Assembly: GCA_024220505.1 (NCBI GenBank)
Contig: JAKZZE010000026.1
Coordinates: 496,001-560,000 of the forward strand
Length of the DNA stretch: 64,000 nucleotides
Direction: 5' to 3'
From: Rhizopus arrhizus
Taxonomy: Eukaryota; Mucoromycota; Mucoromycetes; Mucorales; Rhizopodaceae
The notes under the pieces are model-generated. The model ran no database searches. It was not told the origin of the DNA and saw only the letters and a list, made by a program, of their open reading frames with translations. Position 1 is the stretch's first letter. Every line of letters starts with the position of its first letter. This document shows positions 55,105 through 64,000 of the stretch, piece by piece. The translations under genes and the position numbers were made by a program.

Positions 55105-56136
55105 ATGGTTCGCGCTCTCTCTAAAAACAAGCAAGAAAGCATCAAATCATTAGTTTTACAAAACAAGCCATACTCAGTGATAATGGAACGTATCCCTAAC
55201 TTAAAAAAATCTACTTTAAGTAGATATGCCAACAAGTTTTATCCTGGTAGAGTAACAGCAAACCCTGGTAGAAAGGCTGTTCTAAGCGTTACCACCAAGT
55301 CTTATATACGTAAGCAGATTGTTAATGGTACACTCAAGACTGCGAAGGCTGTCCATAAGTATCTAGTATGCACTGGCCATAATATTAGCTACTCAGGTAC
55401 CATTAAGGTTATGAAAAGCATGAACTTCCATGCTAAGATAAAGGTAAAAAAGCCTTTATTGACTAAGGTTCAGAAAGCAAGACGGCTAGCATGGGCAGAA
55501 GAGCATAAAAACTGGACAAGCGATGACTGGAGACGTATGGTATTCAGTGACGAAACAAAAGTCAACGTTTATGGGTCAGATGGTTGCAAATACTTTTGGA
55601 GTCGACCAGATGATAAACTTCAACCCCATCATCTCGACTTGACAGTTAAAGGAGGGGGCGGTAGCATCATGGTATGGGGTTGTATTACCTATGACGGGCC
55701 TGGTTATGCATGTTGGATTAGTGAAGGCACAATGAAAGCGTCTGACTATGTCGGAATTCTCAGTACAACTCTTATGGATAGCCTTGGTTACTATGGTTAC
55801 AATCCTCAGGACATCTATTTTCAGCAGGATAACGATCCTAAACACACGTCTAAGCTAGCTAGGCAATGGTTCAAGGACAACAACTTCAAGTGTGACCATA
55901 CCTTCAACTGGCCTTCACAAAGTCCAGATCTAAACCCAATAGAGCACATCTGGCACCACCTTAAGCTCAAGTTAAGTGCATATGATACTAGGGCAAAAGG
56001 TGTGCATGAATTATGGGATCGTGTTGAAAAAGAATGGTCTACTTTTACAGCAGAAGACTGCAGGAGATACATAGACAGTATGCCTGATCGTTGTAGAGCT
56101 GTAATTGCTGCGAAGGGCTGTCATACAAGATATTAA
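55105..56136 (+). CDS. Tc1 transposase B (intact, DD37E spacing)
   Basis: 343 aa, uninterrupted. N-terminal DNA-binding half (KPYSVIMERIPNLKKSTLSR, then GRKAVLSVTTKSYIRKQIV hinge and second helix-turn-helix). Catalytic half: MVFSDETKVNVYGSDG, SIMVWGCITYDGPGYACW, FQQDNDPKHTSK and SPDLNPIEHIW. Between the second Asp and the Glu I count 37 residues, three more than the 34 of the other Tc1 proteins here (extra residues around FKCDHTFNWP). Ends AKGCHTRY. A dead relative of the same family is at 20,760-21,160. Confidence 0.93.
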   Translation: MVRALSKNKQESIKSLVLQNKPYSVIMERIPNLKKSTLSRYANKFYPGRVTANPGRKAVLSVTTKSYIRKQIVNGTLKTAKAVHKYLVCTGHNISYSGTIKVMKSMNFHAKIKVKKPLLTKVQKARRLAWAEEHKNWTSDDWRRMVFSDETKVNVYGSDGCKYFWSRPDDKLQPHHLDLTVKGGGGSIMVWGCITYDGPGYACWISEGTMKASDYVGILSTTLMDSLGYYGYNPQDIYFQQDNDPKHTSKLARQWFKDNNFKCDHTFNWPSQSPDLNPIEHIWHHLKLKLSAYDTRAKGVHELWDRVEKEWSTFTAEDCRRYIDSMPDRCRAVIAAKGCHTRY

Positions 56137-56359
56137 TAAAATAAAGCATCTAGTGGAAAAATGGTTCCAATGTTGGTTTTTGTACTTAATGTTAGTTTAT
56201 TCCCGACTGTGTAACAGTGCAAACAAAATTTTTTTTCACCAATATAAGCTACAAAAGCGCTACAAAATGCATGTCTTTGTGAGTCGTTACCGTTTGTAGT
56301 TCAAAAGTTATGAAGCGTTGAAGTTGCGAGACGAAAACATTGGAACCATTTTTCCACCC

Positions 56360-56764
56360 TGATGTATCCATCATTCATAACTCGATATGAAAACAGTATT
56401 AATAAGCTACATGTAAAATATATCCAATAGATAGGCTACAGGTTAATTCGGATAATCTTCATTAAGGATAAGATGCTGCGTAATTGCACGGTTAAATTAT
56501 ATTAAATCCAGGAACTAAATCACAGTCAATCATATACGAGTATTCTATGGATAAATGCTTATGATGACAAAGATAACAATGGAAGAACACGTAACCATTA
56601 TCTATTTGTCATCAGTTATATCATACTCATTAATTATTAATCCATAACATGAAATATTATCCGTGTATGAAAAGTATAAATAGAGTATCATTTTCTTATT
56701 AAATAAAGCAATCTCTTTATCGAGTCTCGTCCTCTCTTGTTCCTTTCTATTCTTGGATAAATCA
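56360..56764 (+). repeat. Chromovirus 5' LTR
   Basis: 405 bp. Carries a TATA box (AGTATAAATAGAG near 56,678) and AATAAAG near 56,702, expected for transcription start and polyadenylation signals. Confidence 0.95.
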
Positions 56765-56815
56765 TTTTTTTTGACGAATTCTCTTTACTCTATTATTACT
56801 ACGCTATTCTCAAAC

Positions 56816-57892
56816 ATGTCTATCAACTCTAATCTTTTGGCTTACAACGAAGAAACCCTTCTTTCTGAAAGTGACCCTGCTTTCATTGGTCCTAGACTTG
56901 AAAAGCCCTCCATGGTTAATGGGATTGAACTTCCTCTTACTGGATCTCCAAACTCTATTACAGAAGATATAGAGATGGAAGAAGTTGAACCCAGGGCTAT
57001 GGCCTCTCCACTCGCTGGTGTCAAGGGCAGTGGCGCAGCACCACCTTCTCAGGTCTCGGGTAGTCGTAATTTGACGGCTACCGTCCAGACTTTGACGAAA
57101 CAGGTAGAACAAATTGCTGCGGCTATCACAGGTCAAGAGCTTTCAGGAAAGCAACTGGCTAACCTTTCCCGTGAATACACGACCAAGTCTACCATCTTGG
57201 CCTCCTTGTTGGACTTGCAAGCAAAATTGGCTAATAACTTGACTATACAGACCAATGGCTCTGCCATTAACGGTTCTAACAGTCAACCTACGGTGGTTCC
57301 TCAAAACTTACCTTTGTTTCAGTACACTGGTAATGTAGAGAACTCAGCATTGCCCGTCTTTAAAGACATTGCTGACTGTATCCGACGTTTTGAGGATATA
57401 CTCTTTGCGTACCGCTTGGATGTACAGGTGCATTGGCAGCGCCTCATCCCTTTCTCCCTTACCCATACTCAGCGTTCTTGGTATGATGAATTACGGGTAA
57501 AGAAGAATTTATCTTGGACCATATTCAAGGAACAATTAACCTTGAAATATGGCATCGAATCCACTGAGGCTCAAGCCCACGCCTCAAGAGAGCTGTTAAC
57601 CATCAGCATGCAACCTGATGAATCTGTGGAAAAATACACTGACCGCTTCTTGAAGCTCAAGCGTGAAGCCACTCCCGTAGCTGACGATTTTTTGGCTATT
57701 TTGTTTGTGAACTCCCTCACTAGTAGCCTCCAAAATCATGTCAACATGGCCATCGTCAGTCTTGATCAGGAGGCAAAGAATGACATAAACCTCCTTTCTA
57801 GTATCGCAAGAAAGTTTCATACGAAACAACAGACCTTGCCCCATATGTCAACTAAAAATTCAATAACCAACCCTCTCAAGTCAACGGGTTGA
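56816..57892 (+). CDS. Chromovirus Gag
   Basis: 358 aa from ATG 56,816; the open frame extends upstream into the LTR but has no ATG there. Structural protein of the virus-like particle. The N-terminal 90 residues are acidic and disordered. A coiled-coil-like stretch (VQTLTKQVEQIAAAITGQ) is followed by the retrotrans_gag core: VHWQRLIPFSLTHTQRSWY, ELRVKKNLSWTIFKEQLTLK and VEKYTDRFLKLKREATPVAD. There is no zinc knuckle before its TGA at 57,890; the Cys-rich motifs are in the next frame. The end overlaps the pol frame by 37 nt. Confidence 0.92.
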   Translation: MSINSNLLAYNEETLLSESDPAFIGPRLEKPSMVNGIELPLTGSPNSITEDIEMEEVEPRAMASPLAGVKGSGAAPPSQVSGSRNLTATVQTLTKQVEQIAAAITGQELSGKQLANLSREYTTKSTILASLLDLQAKLANNLTIQTNGSAINGSNSQPTVVPQNLPLFQYTGNVENSALPVFKDIADCIRRFEDILFAYRLDVQVHWQRLIPFSLTHTQRSWYDELRVKKNLSWTIFKEQLTLKYGIESTEAQAHASRELLTISMQPDESVEKYTDRFLKLKREATPVADDFLAILFVNSLTSSLQNHVNMAIVSLDQEAKNDINLLSSIARKFHTKQQTLPHMSTKNSITNPLKSTG

Positions 57893-60800
57893 ACCCTCCC
57901 AGTGGTATTCATAAAAGAAACCACCGTACGGATGGAAGGACTTGTATCATCCATGGAAAGTGCAACCACACAACAGATCGTTGTAAAAAGGCTCAGGAAC
58001 TTGGAATTGCTAACAGTATGAACAAAGAGACATCTAGTAAGCGTTGCTTTAAATGCAACGCTCCTTTTACTAGGGAGCATTTAAATGTTTGCCCTAAAAG
58101 GAATCAACCTCTTTCTGCTGGTTCTGCCTCCTCCTCCTCTACTGCACCTACCATAACCAGGGCATTCCGCTCACTTCAGTTGACTGGCAGTGAAGATAAA
58201 GCAATGGGTACAAATGCTTCTAAATACAACCCTGCCAACCAACAAAGCCACGATGAAGAACAGGATCTTGACGATGAAGCCGTCAAGGACATCCACTACT
58301 ACTCATCATTATGTAAGTTGCAACCGTTTAATACAAAACTTCACAGTTTTAATAACAAACGTACTGATTCCTTTTTTGTACCCATCACTATAGAAAATGT
58401 CCGTACTTGGGCTTTGGTTGATACTGGGTGTAATACTTCTACGATCTCTCCTGACCTAGCAAAATTTATAAACGTTAGAACTTTTCCTGTTTCAGGAAAA
58501 TTACAATTAGCTAGTTTGGATACCTTGGTATCTAGAACTGCTATTACAGATCAAATAAAAGTATTTTATAACGGAATCAATGTCTTACATGAATTTGAAA
58601 TTTTTAAGTTTGATAAGGATATACCTATTTGTATTGGTACAGATCTTATGCCTAAGTTAAACATTAACTTGACAGGTTTAGCTGTTACGTGGGATAGTCC
58701 TAATATCTCTACAATACCTGATCCAATAGACCCTTCACCTATCAAACCTAATAAGTCACCCGCTGGTACTCACCAACAGCGTGAACAACTTATGGACGCA
58801 TTACAGCCATATTTGAGCGCCAATGCTAAGATCCCTAGCACGTCTGCATGTCCTCTACCTGAAGCGATAGTTCGCTTGGAAACTGAACCAGGTAAAACCA
58901 CTTATAGACGACAGTATCCTATTGCACTGTCAATCCAGCCTAAAGTACAAGAACAGGTTGATAAATGGTTAGCAGATGGTGTAATTGAAATAGCTCCTCC
59001 TAATACTGCATTTAACTCTCCTTTGTTGACTGTACGTAAAAAGGATGCTAATGGTAATTATAGTGACGATGTACGGGTGTGTATAGACCCCAGACATATC
59101 AATGCAATACTCATAAAAGATCGTACCGACCGCTTTCAATTACCATTGATAGCTGAGTTGCATCAAAAAATGAGTGCTGCGACACTATTCACAGTACTTG
59201 ACCTCAAACAAGCTTTTCATCGGTTACCTCTAGCTGATGAGCATAGAGCCCTTACAGCTTTTACATTTAACGGTCAACAATATCAATTCTGTAGAGCACC
59301 ATTCGGTTTGACCCCTATACCAAATCATTTCCAACGTGTGCTAACTACCCTCTTACATGACTTGCCATACGTTACATGTTTCATTGATGATTTAACTATC
59401 GGTACTGGACCCGATATTGAGGAACATATCAAATGCGTAAATACTGTCATCGAACGACTTACATCAGCTAAATTTATTCTTAACATTGATAAATGTCACT
59501 TTATGCAAACTTCGGTAAACATCCTAGGGTTCACTATTAGTCACAATAGTCTCTCATTGGATAGCAGAAAGGTTGCAAATGCTTTAGCATGGCCAATACC
59601 AAAGACTGGAAAAGATATACAACGCTTTCTAGGCCTCGCTAATTATTTTCGAAGTCATCTCCCAAATTTCTCTACCATGACCGCACCGTTAGATAAACTA
59701 CGTAACGAAGGTTCATTGGAACACATTTGGACTGACAAATACCTACAGGCTTTTCGAAATATACAAACAGCCTTATCTAATGCTCCTGTTCTGTCTATAC
59801 CTGACATGCGTCATGAATTACAGCTAGCTACAGATGCTAGCAACACAGGAATTGGCGGTGTACTTTATCAAATTATTGACGATAAAACTCGCTATATTGG
59901 ATTCGCAGCAAGAGCACTGTCGAAGTCAGAAATGAACTACTCGACAACTAAACGAGAGCTGTTAGCCATCTGTTATCTTTTTGAAAGATTTCACAAGTGG
60001 TTGTATGGATCTCAATTCACGCTGTATACTGATCATAAAAGTTTGGTCTATCTTGGCACACAAAACATTCCTAATCCCATGATGCTGAATTGGTTCGAAA
60101 CTATTTTCAACTATACATTCAAAGTAATCCATCGTCCAGGAATTGAAAATGTGTTGCCGGATTCACTTTCTCGTCTTTTTTCAGACGATACGGAAAAAAG
60201 ACTGGGGGGAGATAATAATCCTCAGCAACTTTCCATAAAAAATAAAAATACAAAGTCACAGAGTAAACGTACTACAGACAACAGTACAAACATAAAACAA
60301 AGAGCTGTACAGCTAGTAGACTACATGACACCACCAGAAGAGGAACGTCATAACCTATTATTAAAGGCACATCTACTTGGACACTTTGGGGCTGATGCTA
60401 TTGTAAAGACAATCCACAATGATAATTTGCACTGGATTAATATTAAAAAAGATGCATTGCAGCTAGTATCCAATTGTCCTGAATGTCAACAATTTAATAT
60501 TGGCAAACACGGGTATCACCCTCCCCGTAGTATTCTACCAGATGGTCCTTTTGATCACGTCTGTATTGACCTCGGTACCCTGAACATTACATCAACAGAA
60601 GGACATAATTTCATTTTAGTCCTAGTTGATCTCTTCACAAGATTTACAATTCTAAGACCATTAATGGATAAAACTGCAGTATCCATAGCTAATGAACTTA
60701 GAGATATCTTTTGCACTTTTGGTTGGCCCAAAAAGCTTAGTTCAGATAACGGTACAGAATTCACTAATGAAATATTTAATTCATTAATGGAAACCTGTGG

Positions 60801-61677
60801 TATTGACCATAGACTTTCACTGCCTTATAACCCATTGGGAAATTCGACTAACGAATCGTTTGTCGGAATAGCCAAACGAGCTCTTGTTAAAAGATTACAA
60901 GGCAAGAAAGACGAGTGGAATCTTTTCCTTCCTAGTATTCAATATGCTATGAATTGCAAATATTCTAGATTACACCATTCCAGACCATTTGTGCTTATGT
61001 ATAATAGACAACCAAATGAATTCCAGGATTATTCCAATACACAATCCTCAATACCTAACTCTAGTCAGCAGTATGCTAAAGCACTAGAAAATAAATTAGA
61101 CAATATGAACAACATAGTAATCCCTGCTATACGTAACCGTATTATGACTACTCAAAGAACTGACAACGAGTATTTTACAAAGAAACACCGCATTGTACAT
61201 CAACAATTTCCTAATAATAGCGAAGTTATGATAAAAAATGTGAATAGAAATAGTAAAACTGACCCAAGGTACGAGGGCCCCTTTGTCGTACATGGAGTCA
61301 CAAAAAATGGTAGCTACATTTTGACGGATAAAACAGGTACACTATTATCGCGCGACGTACCTACCTCGCACATCAAACTCATCTCTACAGACAACGTTGT
61401 TAATAATCGCGCTGACCAACAACAGTACGATGTGCAGGCAATTATCCAACATAAAGGAAATAACACTAGTAATTATAAATACCTAGTAAAATGGAAAGGT
61501 TATCCTCCAGAATATGATACCTGGGAACCTGCCTCAAGTTTTGATGACATGAGTATGATAGAACAGTACTGGGCAAGACGTAACGTCAATAATAACATTG
61601 GCAAACGTAAACGCTCATCTCATACCAATGTTCCAACCAAGACTAATAATTTTAACAAACGAAACAAGACAAAGTAA
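57856..61677 (+). CDS. Chromovirus Pol (protease, RT, RNase H, integrase, chromodomain)
   Basis: Open from 57,856 in the -1 frame relative to gag; no ATG near the start, so translation presumably follows a frameshift in the 37-nt overlap. Counting from 57,889, the order is: Cys/His-rich region (CIIHGKCNHTTDRC about residue 19, CFKCNAPFTREHLNVC about 55), aspartic protease with DTG about 178, reverse transcriptase with FIDD at about 498 in place of YxDD and LDLKQAFHRLPL upstream, RNase H with ATDAS about 647 and YTDHKSL about 721, and integrase with HHCC zinc finger (about 831-868) and DDE residues near 893, 951 and 988. A C-terminal chromodomain follows (YLVKWKGYPPEYDTWEP, about 1,200-1,220). 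This places it among chromoviruses. No stop or shift inside. Confidence 0.95.
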   Translation, partial: KFNNQPSQVNGLNPPSGIHKRNHRTDGRTCIIHGKCNHTTDRCKKAQELGIANSMNKETSSKRCFKCNAPFTREHLNVCPKRNQPLSAGSASSSSTAPTITRAFRSLQLTGSEDKAMGTNASKYNPANQQSHDEEQDLDDEAVKDIHYYSSLCKLQPFNTKLHSFNNKRTDSFFVPITIENVRTWALVDTGCNTSTISPDLAKFINVRTFPVSGKLQLASLDTLVSRTAITDQIKVFYNGINVLHEFEIFKFDKDIPICIGTDLMPKLNINLTGLAVTWDSPNISTIPDPIDPSPIKPNKSPAGTHQQREQLMDALQPYLSANAKIPSTSACPLPEAIVRLETEPGKTTYRRQYPIALSIQPKVQEQVDKWLADGVIEIAPPNTAFNSPLLTVRKKDANGNYSDDVRVCIDPRHINAILIKDRTDRFQLPLIAELHQKMSAATLFTVLDLKQAFHRLPLADEHRALTAFTFNGQQYQFCRAPFGLTPIPNHFQRVLTTLLHDLPYVTCFIDDLTIGTGPDIEEHIKCVNTVIERLTSAKFILNIDKCHFMQTSVNILGFTISHNSLSLDSRKVANALAWPIPKTGKDIQRFLGLANYFRSHLPNFSTMTAPLDKLRNEGSLEHIWTDKYLQAFRNIQTALSNAPVLSIPDMRHELQLATDASNTGIGGVLYQIIDDKTRYIGFAARALSKSEMNYSTTKRELLAICYLFERFHKWLYGSQFTLYTDHKSLVYLGTQNIPNPMMLNWFETIFNYTFKVIHRPGIENVLPDSLSRLFSDDTEKRLGGDNNPQQLSIKNKNTKSQSKRTTDNSTNIKQRAVQLVDYMTPPEEERHNLLLKAHLLGHFGADAIVKTIHNDNLHWINIKKDALQLVSNCPECQQFNIGKHGYHPPRSILPDGPFDHVCIDLGTLNITSTEGHNFILVLVDLFTRFTILRPLMDKTAVSIANELRDIFCTFGWPKKLSSDNGTEFTNEIFNSLMETCGIDHRLSLPYNPLGNSTNESFVGIAKRALVKRLQGKKDEWNLFLPSIQYAMNCKYSRLHHSRPFVLMYNRQPNEFQDYSNTQSSIPNSSQQYAKALENKLDNMNNIVIPAIRNRIMTTQRTDNEYFTKKHRIVHQQFPNNSEVMIKNVNRNSKTDPRYEGPFVVHGVTKNGSYILTDKTGTLLSRDVPTSHIKLISTDNVVNNRADQQQYDVQAIIQHKGNNTSNYKYLVKWKGYPPEYDTWEPASSFDDMSMIEQYWARRNVNNNIGKRKRSSHTNVPTKTNNFNKRNKTK

Positions 61678-61883
61678 CGAGCTGAATATGATCTTTTCCC
61701 ATTACTTTTTTCCTCAAGAGGTTTTTTGGGTTTTTATCGATTATATACCAGAAGAGCATACTCTCTCTTTCCTCTACACTTACGTCTTTAATATAAACAG
61801 CCTACGCAATCATATTGGATATGATCCCTGTACTCTTCGTTATTCATGATGCTCATCGGTTGTTCCAACCTGGAAGGGGGCAA

Positions 61884-62288
61884 TGATGTATCCATCATTC
61901 ATAACTCGATATGAAAACAGTATTAATAAGCTACATGTAAAATATATCCAATAGATAGGCTACAGGTTAATTCGGATAATCTTCATTAAGGATAAGATGC
62001 TGCGTAATTGCACGGTTAAATTATATTAAATCCAGGAACTAAATCACAGTCAATCATATACGAGTATTCTATGGATAAATGCTTATGATGACAAAGATAA
62101 CAATGGAAGAACACGTAACCATTATCTATTTGTCATCAGTTATATCATACTCATTAATTATTAATCCATAACATGAAATATTATCCGTGTATGAAAAGTA
62201 TAAATAGAGTATCATTTTCTTATTAAATAAAGCAATCTCTTTATCGAGTCTCGTCCTCTCTTGTTCCTTTCTATTCTTGGATAAATCA
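61884..62288 (+). repeat. Chromovirus 3' LTR
   Basis: 405 bp, reads identical to the 5' LTR in a base-by-base comparison by eye; preceded by the polypurine tract at 61,871-61,883. Confidence 0.95.
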
Positions 62289-62549
62289 CACCCACTGTAT
62301 AAACGCCGTCAAAACTGGTCGCATGTACCGTCGGACTTTGAGGGCCAGTGATTACCGATACACTGGCTCTACTGCAATACTTGTACTACCACTGAGCTAC
62401 CCAGAGTTTGCTCTTTCGAATGGTGTATACTACATTGCTATAAACTAAGAAATGAAGTAGACCGCAACGTGCATAGGCAAAATATGAAAACATGCGACCA
62501 GTTTTGACGGCAACTGTATAAGGTAATATAAGTGGTCAACAAAGAAGTA

Positions 62550-64000
62550 CAGTGGCTCACAAAATTGTACAAGTGTTTTGCATTTTTTGCTTCAGTAGGA
62601 TTTATCGACACTAAAACGATAAATAAGCTACAGCATGTTATACATCATTCGAAAGTATAGCTTCTTGGCGTTTTGCTAATATTATTTAGTCGGCGATAAA
62701 ATCAGTTTTGATGGAGTTATGATCGTTTACAAATGCCGACTACACTTGTACAATTTTGGGACCGTTTCAAATATTTCAATATCAGCTTATAATCTTGCTC
62801 GTCACAGCGCGTAAGCCACCAGAAAAGATTTTTTTTTATTCTTCAATGCTCAAAGTATGTTTTTCTTTCCTTTTTTGCCATTTTACTTACATCTACAGGA
62901 GCTAACTGCTATATAAAAGTGTACCAACGTCCAATATGCAACCTATCAGTGAAGATCTCCGTAATCGTATCATCAGCTGCTTAAAAAGCGGATACTCTAT
63001 ATCAAAAACAGTAAAAATAACTGGAGCAAGCCGTGGAACTGTTCAGAATGTTCGAAAAACAATAAAAAACGAAGTAAAGAGCATTAAAGCAGGTCGCCCC
63101 AAGTTACTCAGCAGCAGGGATGATCAGTATGTAGTCCGATTGGTAACTGTTAAAGGTCAAGAGAATGCAGTAGAAGCCAGAAACACACTTGAGAATGACT
63201 TGCAAAAGATTGTATCAGCTGAAACAGTTCGAAGATCGTTGCGTAGGTCTGGTTTAACCTCTTTTGTGAAGCCTCAAAAACCATTGCTCAGTGAAGTAAA
63301 CAGACGAAAGCGATTGGACTGGGCTCTTAATCACGTTGACTGGACCATAGAAGACTGGAAACGCGTGATTTGGTCTGATGAGACTAAAGTTAATCGTTTT
63401 GGATCGGATGGTAAGCTTTATGCTTGGAAACAACCAAATGAGAAGCTTAAAAGAAAGCATGTAAAGCAAACCGTAAAACATGGTGGAGGCTCACTTATGG
63501 TTTGGAGCTGTATTAGCTGGTACGGGGTTGGGTATATTGTCGACGTAGGCAAGAATATGGACAAGAGTGTCTATTTATCTGTATTGCAAGATGATTTGGT
63601 GAAGTCTATGACCGACTATTGTAAAGAAAATGGCCTGAGAACGACTGATTTTGAATTTATGCAAGATAACGATCCGAAGCATAAGTCCAAAATCGTATCT
63701 GAATGGCTGTCTAAACAGGATTTTACAACAATGGAGTGGCCTCCACAGTCTCCAGACTTAAATCCAATTGAAAATATGTGGAATACCTTAAAAAAACGCT
63801 TGTTTAAGCAGTACGATTTTCCTCCTATCTCTATGGATGAACTATGGACTCGTACGTTCGAGACTTGCTACGAAATTACCGAAAAAGAATGTCAAATTTA
63901 TATTGAAACTATGCCTCAACGATGTATTGACATTATAGAAAATAAGGGTCTTTGGATCAACTATTAGCGCACACTTTTAAATAAAAACCTTATTGTAAAA
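62550..64000 (+). mobile_element. Tc1 element C, right end beyond window
   Basis: Left end CAGTGGCTCACAAAATTGTA at 62,550 after TA. The long left inverted repeat runs to about 62,760 and includes an inner inverted CTTGTACAATTTTGGGACC word. Only the right inverted repeat is missing because the window ends. A decayed sister copy is at 28,403-30,051. Confidence 0.9.
62936..63967 (+). CDS. Tc1 transposase C (intact, DD34E)
   Basis: 343 aa from MQPISEDLRNRIISC. Tandem helix-turn-helix regions (GYSISKTVKITGASRGTVQN and LENDLQKIVSAETVRRSLRR) are joined by AGRPKLLSSRDD. The DDE core is VIWSDETKVNRFGSDG, FEFMQDNDPKHKSKIV and SPDLNPIENMW with 34 residues between Asp and Glu. Ends ENKGLWINY. No disabling change; the sister copy at 28,770 shows which positions decayed. 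Probably the source family for the lone terminus at 26,308. Confidence 0.93.
   Translation: MQPISEDLRNRIISCLKSGYSISKTVKITGASRGTVQNVRKTIKNEVKSIKAGRPKLLSSRDDQYVVRLVTVKGQENAVEARNTLENDLQKIVSAETVRRSLRRSGLTSFVKPQKPLLSEVNRRKRLDWALNHVDWTIEDWKRVIWSDETKVNRFGSDGKLYAWKQPNEKLKRKHVKQTVKHGGGSLMVWSCISWYGVGYIVDVGKNMDKSVYLSVLQDDLVKSMTDYCKENGLRTTDFEFMQDNDPKHKSKIVSEWLSKQDFTTMEWPPQSPDLNPIENMWNTLKKRLFKQYDFPPISMDELWTRTFETCYEITEKECQIYIETMPQRCIDIIENKGLWINY

Larger units (their letters stand above)
56360..62288 (+). mobile_element. Ty3-type chromovirus LTR retrotransposon, complete
   Basis: 5,929 bp, 405-bp LTRs at both ends (TGATGTATCC...ATAAATCA), 5-bp target duplication CACCC at 56,355-56,359 and 62,289-62,293. 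Gag and Pol frames are open. A polypurine tract GGAAGGGGGCAA directly precedes the 3' LTR. The two LTRs read as identical, so insertion is very recent. The base directly after the 5' LTR is T-rich and does not start TGG, so an ordinary tRNA primer site is not evident. Confidence 0.96.
54703..62297 (+). mobile_element. Tc1 element B, containing a chromovirus
   Basis: Left end CAGTGGGTGGAAAAATGG at 54,703, TA before it. The right inverted repeat (56,150-56,359) is interrupted four bases plus target duplication from its end by an LTR retrotransposon and finishes as CACCCACTG at 62,297, TA after. Without the retrotransposon it is about 1.66 kb. Inserted in Tc1 element A just inside its right inverted repeat. 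Confidence 0.9.
53275..62516 (-). mobile_element. Tc1 element A, containing nested insertions
   Basis: Left end CAGTTGCCGTCAAAACTGG at 53,275 and the inverse at 62,516, TA outside on both sides. Inverted repeats of about 215 bp (53,275-53,490 and 62,300-62,516) match closely. Each is itself bounded by an inner inverted copy of the CGTCAAAACTGGTCGCATG word. Without the inserted element B the length is about 1.65 kb. Carries an intact transposase on the minus strand. Confidence 0.9.

Noticed and set aside
1..64000. Bacterial contamination or rRNA genes
   Set aside because: Spliceosomal introns, fungal proteins and eukaryotic transposons occur throughout; no rRNA-like sequence was seen.

Overview
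The window looks like genomic DNA of an early-diverging fungus, most probably of the order Mucorales (Mucoromycota). The evidence is strong AT richness, protein genes split by many short GT..AG introns (41-94 bp, often with a CTAAT/CTAAC-like branch site), fungal housekeeping proteins, and dense Tc1/mariner and Ty3-type elements of the kind common in Mucorales. Species cannot be named from the sequence alone. There is no sign of prokaryotic gene organisation.

Layout. 1-6.5 kb is a graveyard: a decayed hypothetical gene, a broken IS630-type transposase, a probable LINE 3' fragment, and the relic of a Fanzor (eukaryotic TnpB-like RNA-guided nuclease). 8.1-20.1 kb is a compact, transposon-poor gene island with six genes whose spliced frames all close exactly: an amino-acid permease (599 aa), an ARA2-like aldo/keto reductase (333 aa), proteasome subunit Pre4/beta-7 (265 aa), a PAP2 lipid phosphatase (321 aa), a Gyp7-like TBC RabGAP (735 aa) and mitochondrial Aim41 (173 aa). 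Two foldback MITE-like elements lie between these genes.

20.2-47.3 kb is repeat-rich. It holds three 568-bp solo LTRs of one family (two with perfect 5-bp target duplications), pieces of at least two other LTR families, gag remnants, a Merlin-like transposase fragment, and Tc1 elements in every state from intact to ruined. Three near-identical 1.63-kb copies of a Tc1 element with a dead transposase are included. Two host-type hypothetical genes here are broken by insertions, and their frames close again when the insertions are removed on paper.

47.5-52.6 kb is the most instructive nest. A tRNA-Gly(GCC) gene was the target of a tRNA-derived SINE (16-bp target duplication). The SINE was then split inside its B-box arm by a 4.4-kb CACTA-type element (terminal CACTG, 3-bp duplication CAA) that carries a four-exon gene of unknown function.

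53.3-62.5 kb is a second nest: an otherwise intact Tc1 element (A) contains a second Tc1 element (B, DD37E), and B contains, four bases from its end, a complete Ty3-type chromovirus with two LTRs that read as identical. A further intact Tc1 element (C) starts at 62,550 and runs off the window.

No metabolic operon-like grouping is expected or seen. The genes of the island serve unrelated cell functions, and most of the rest of the window is a record of sequential transposition, recombination and decay.
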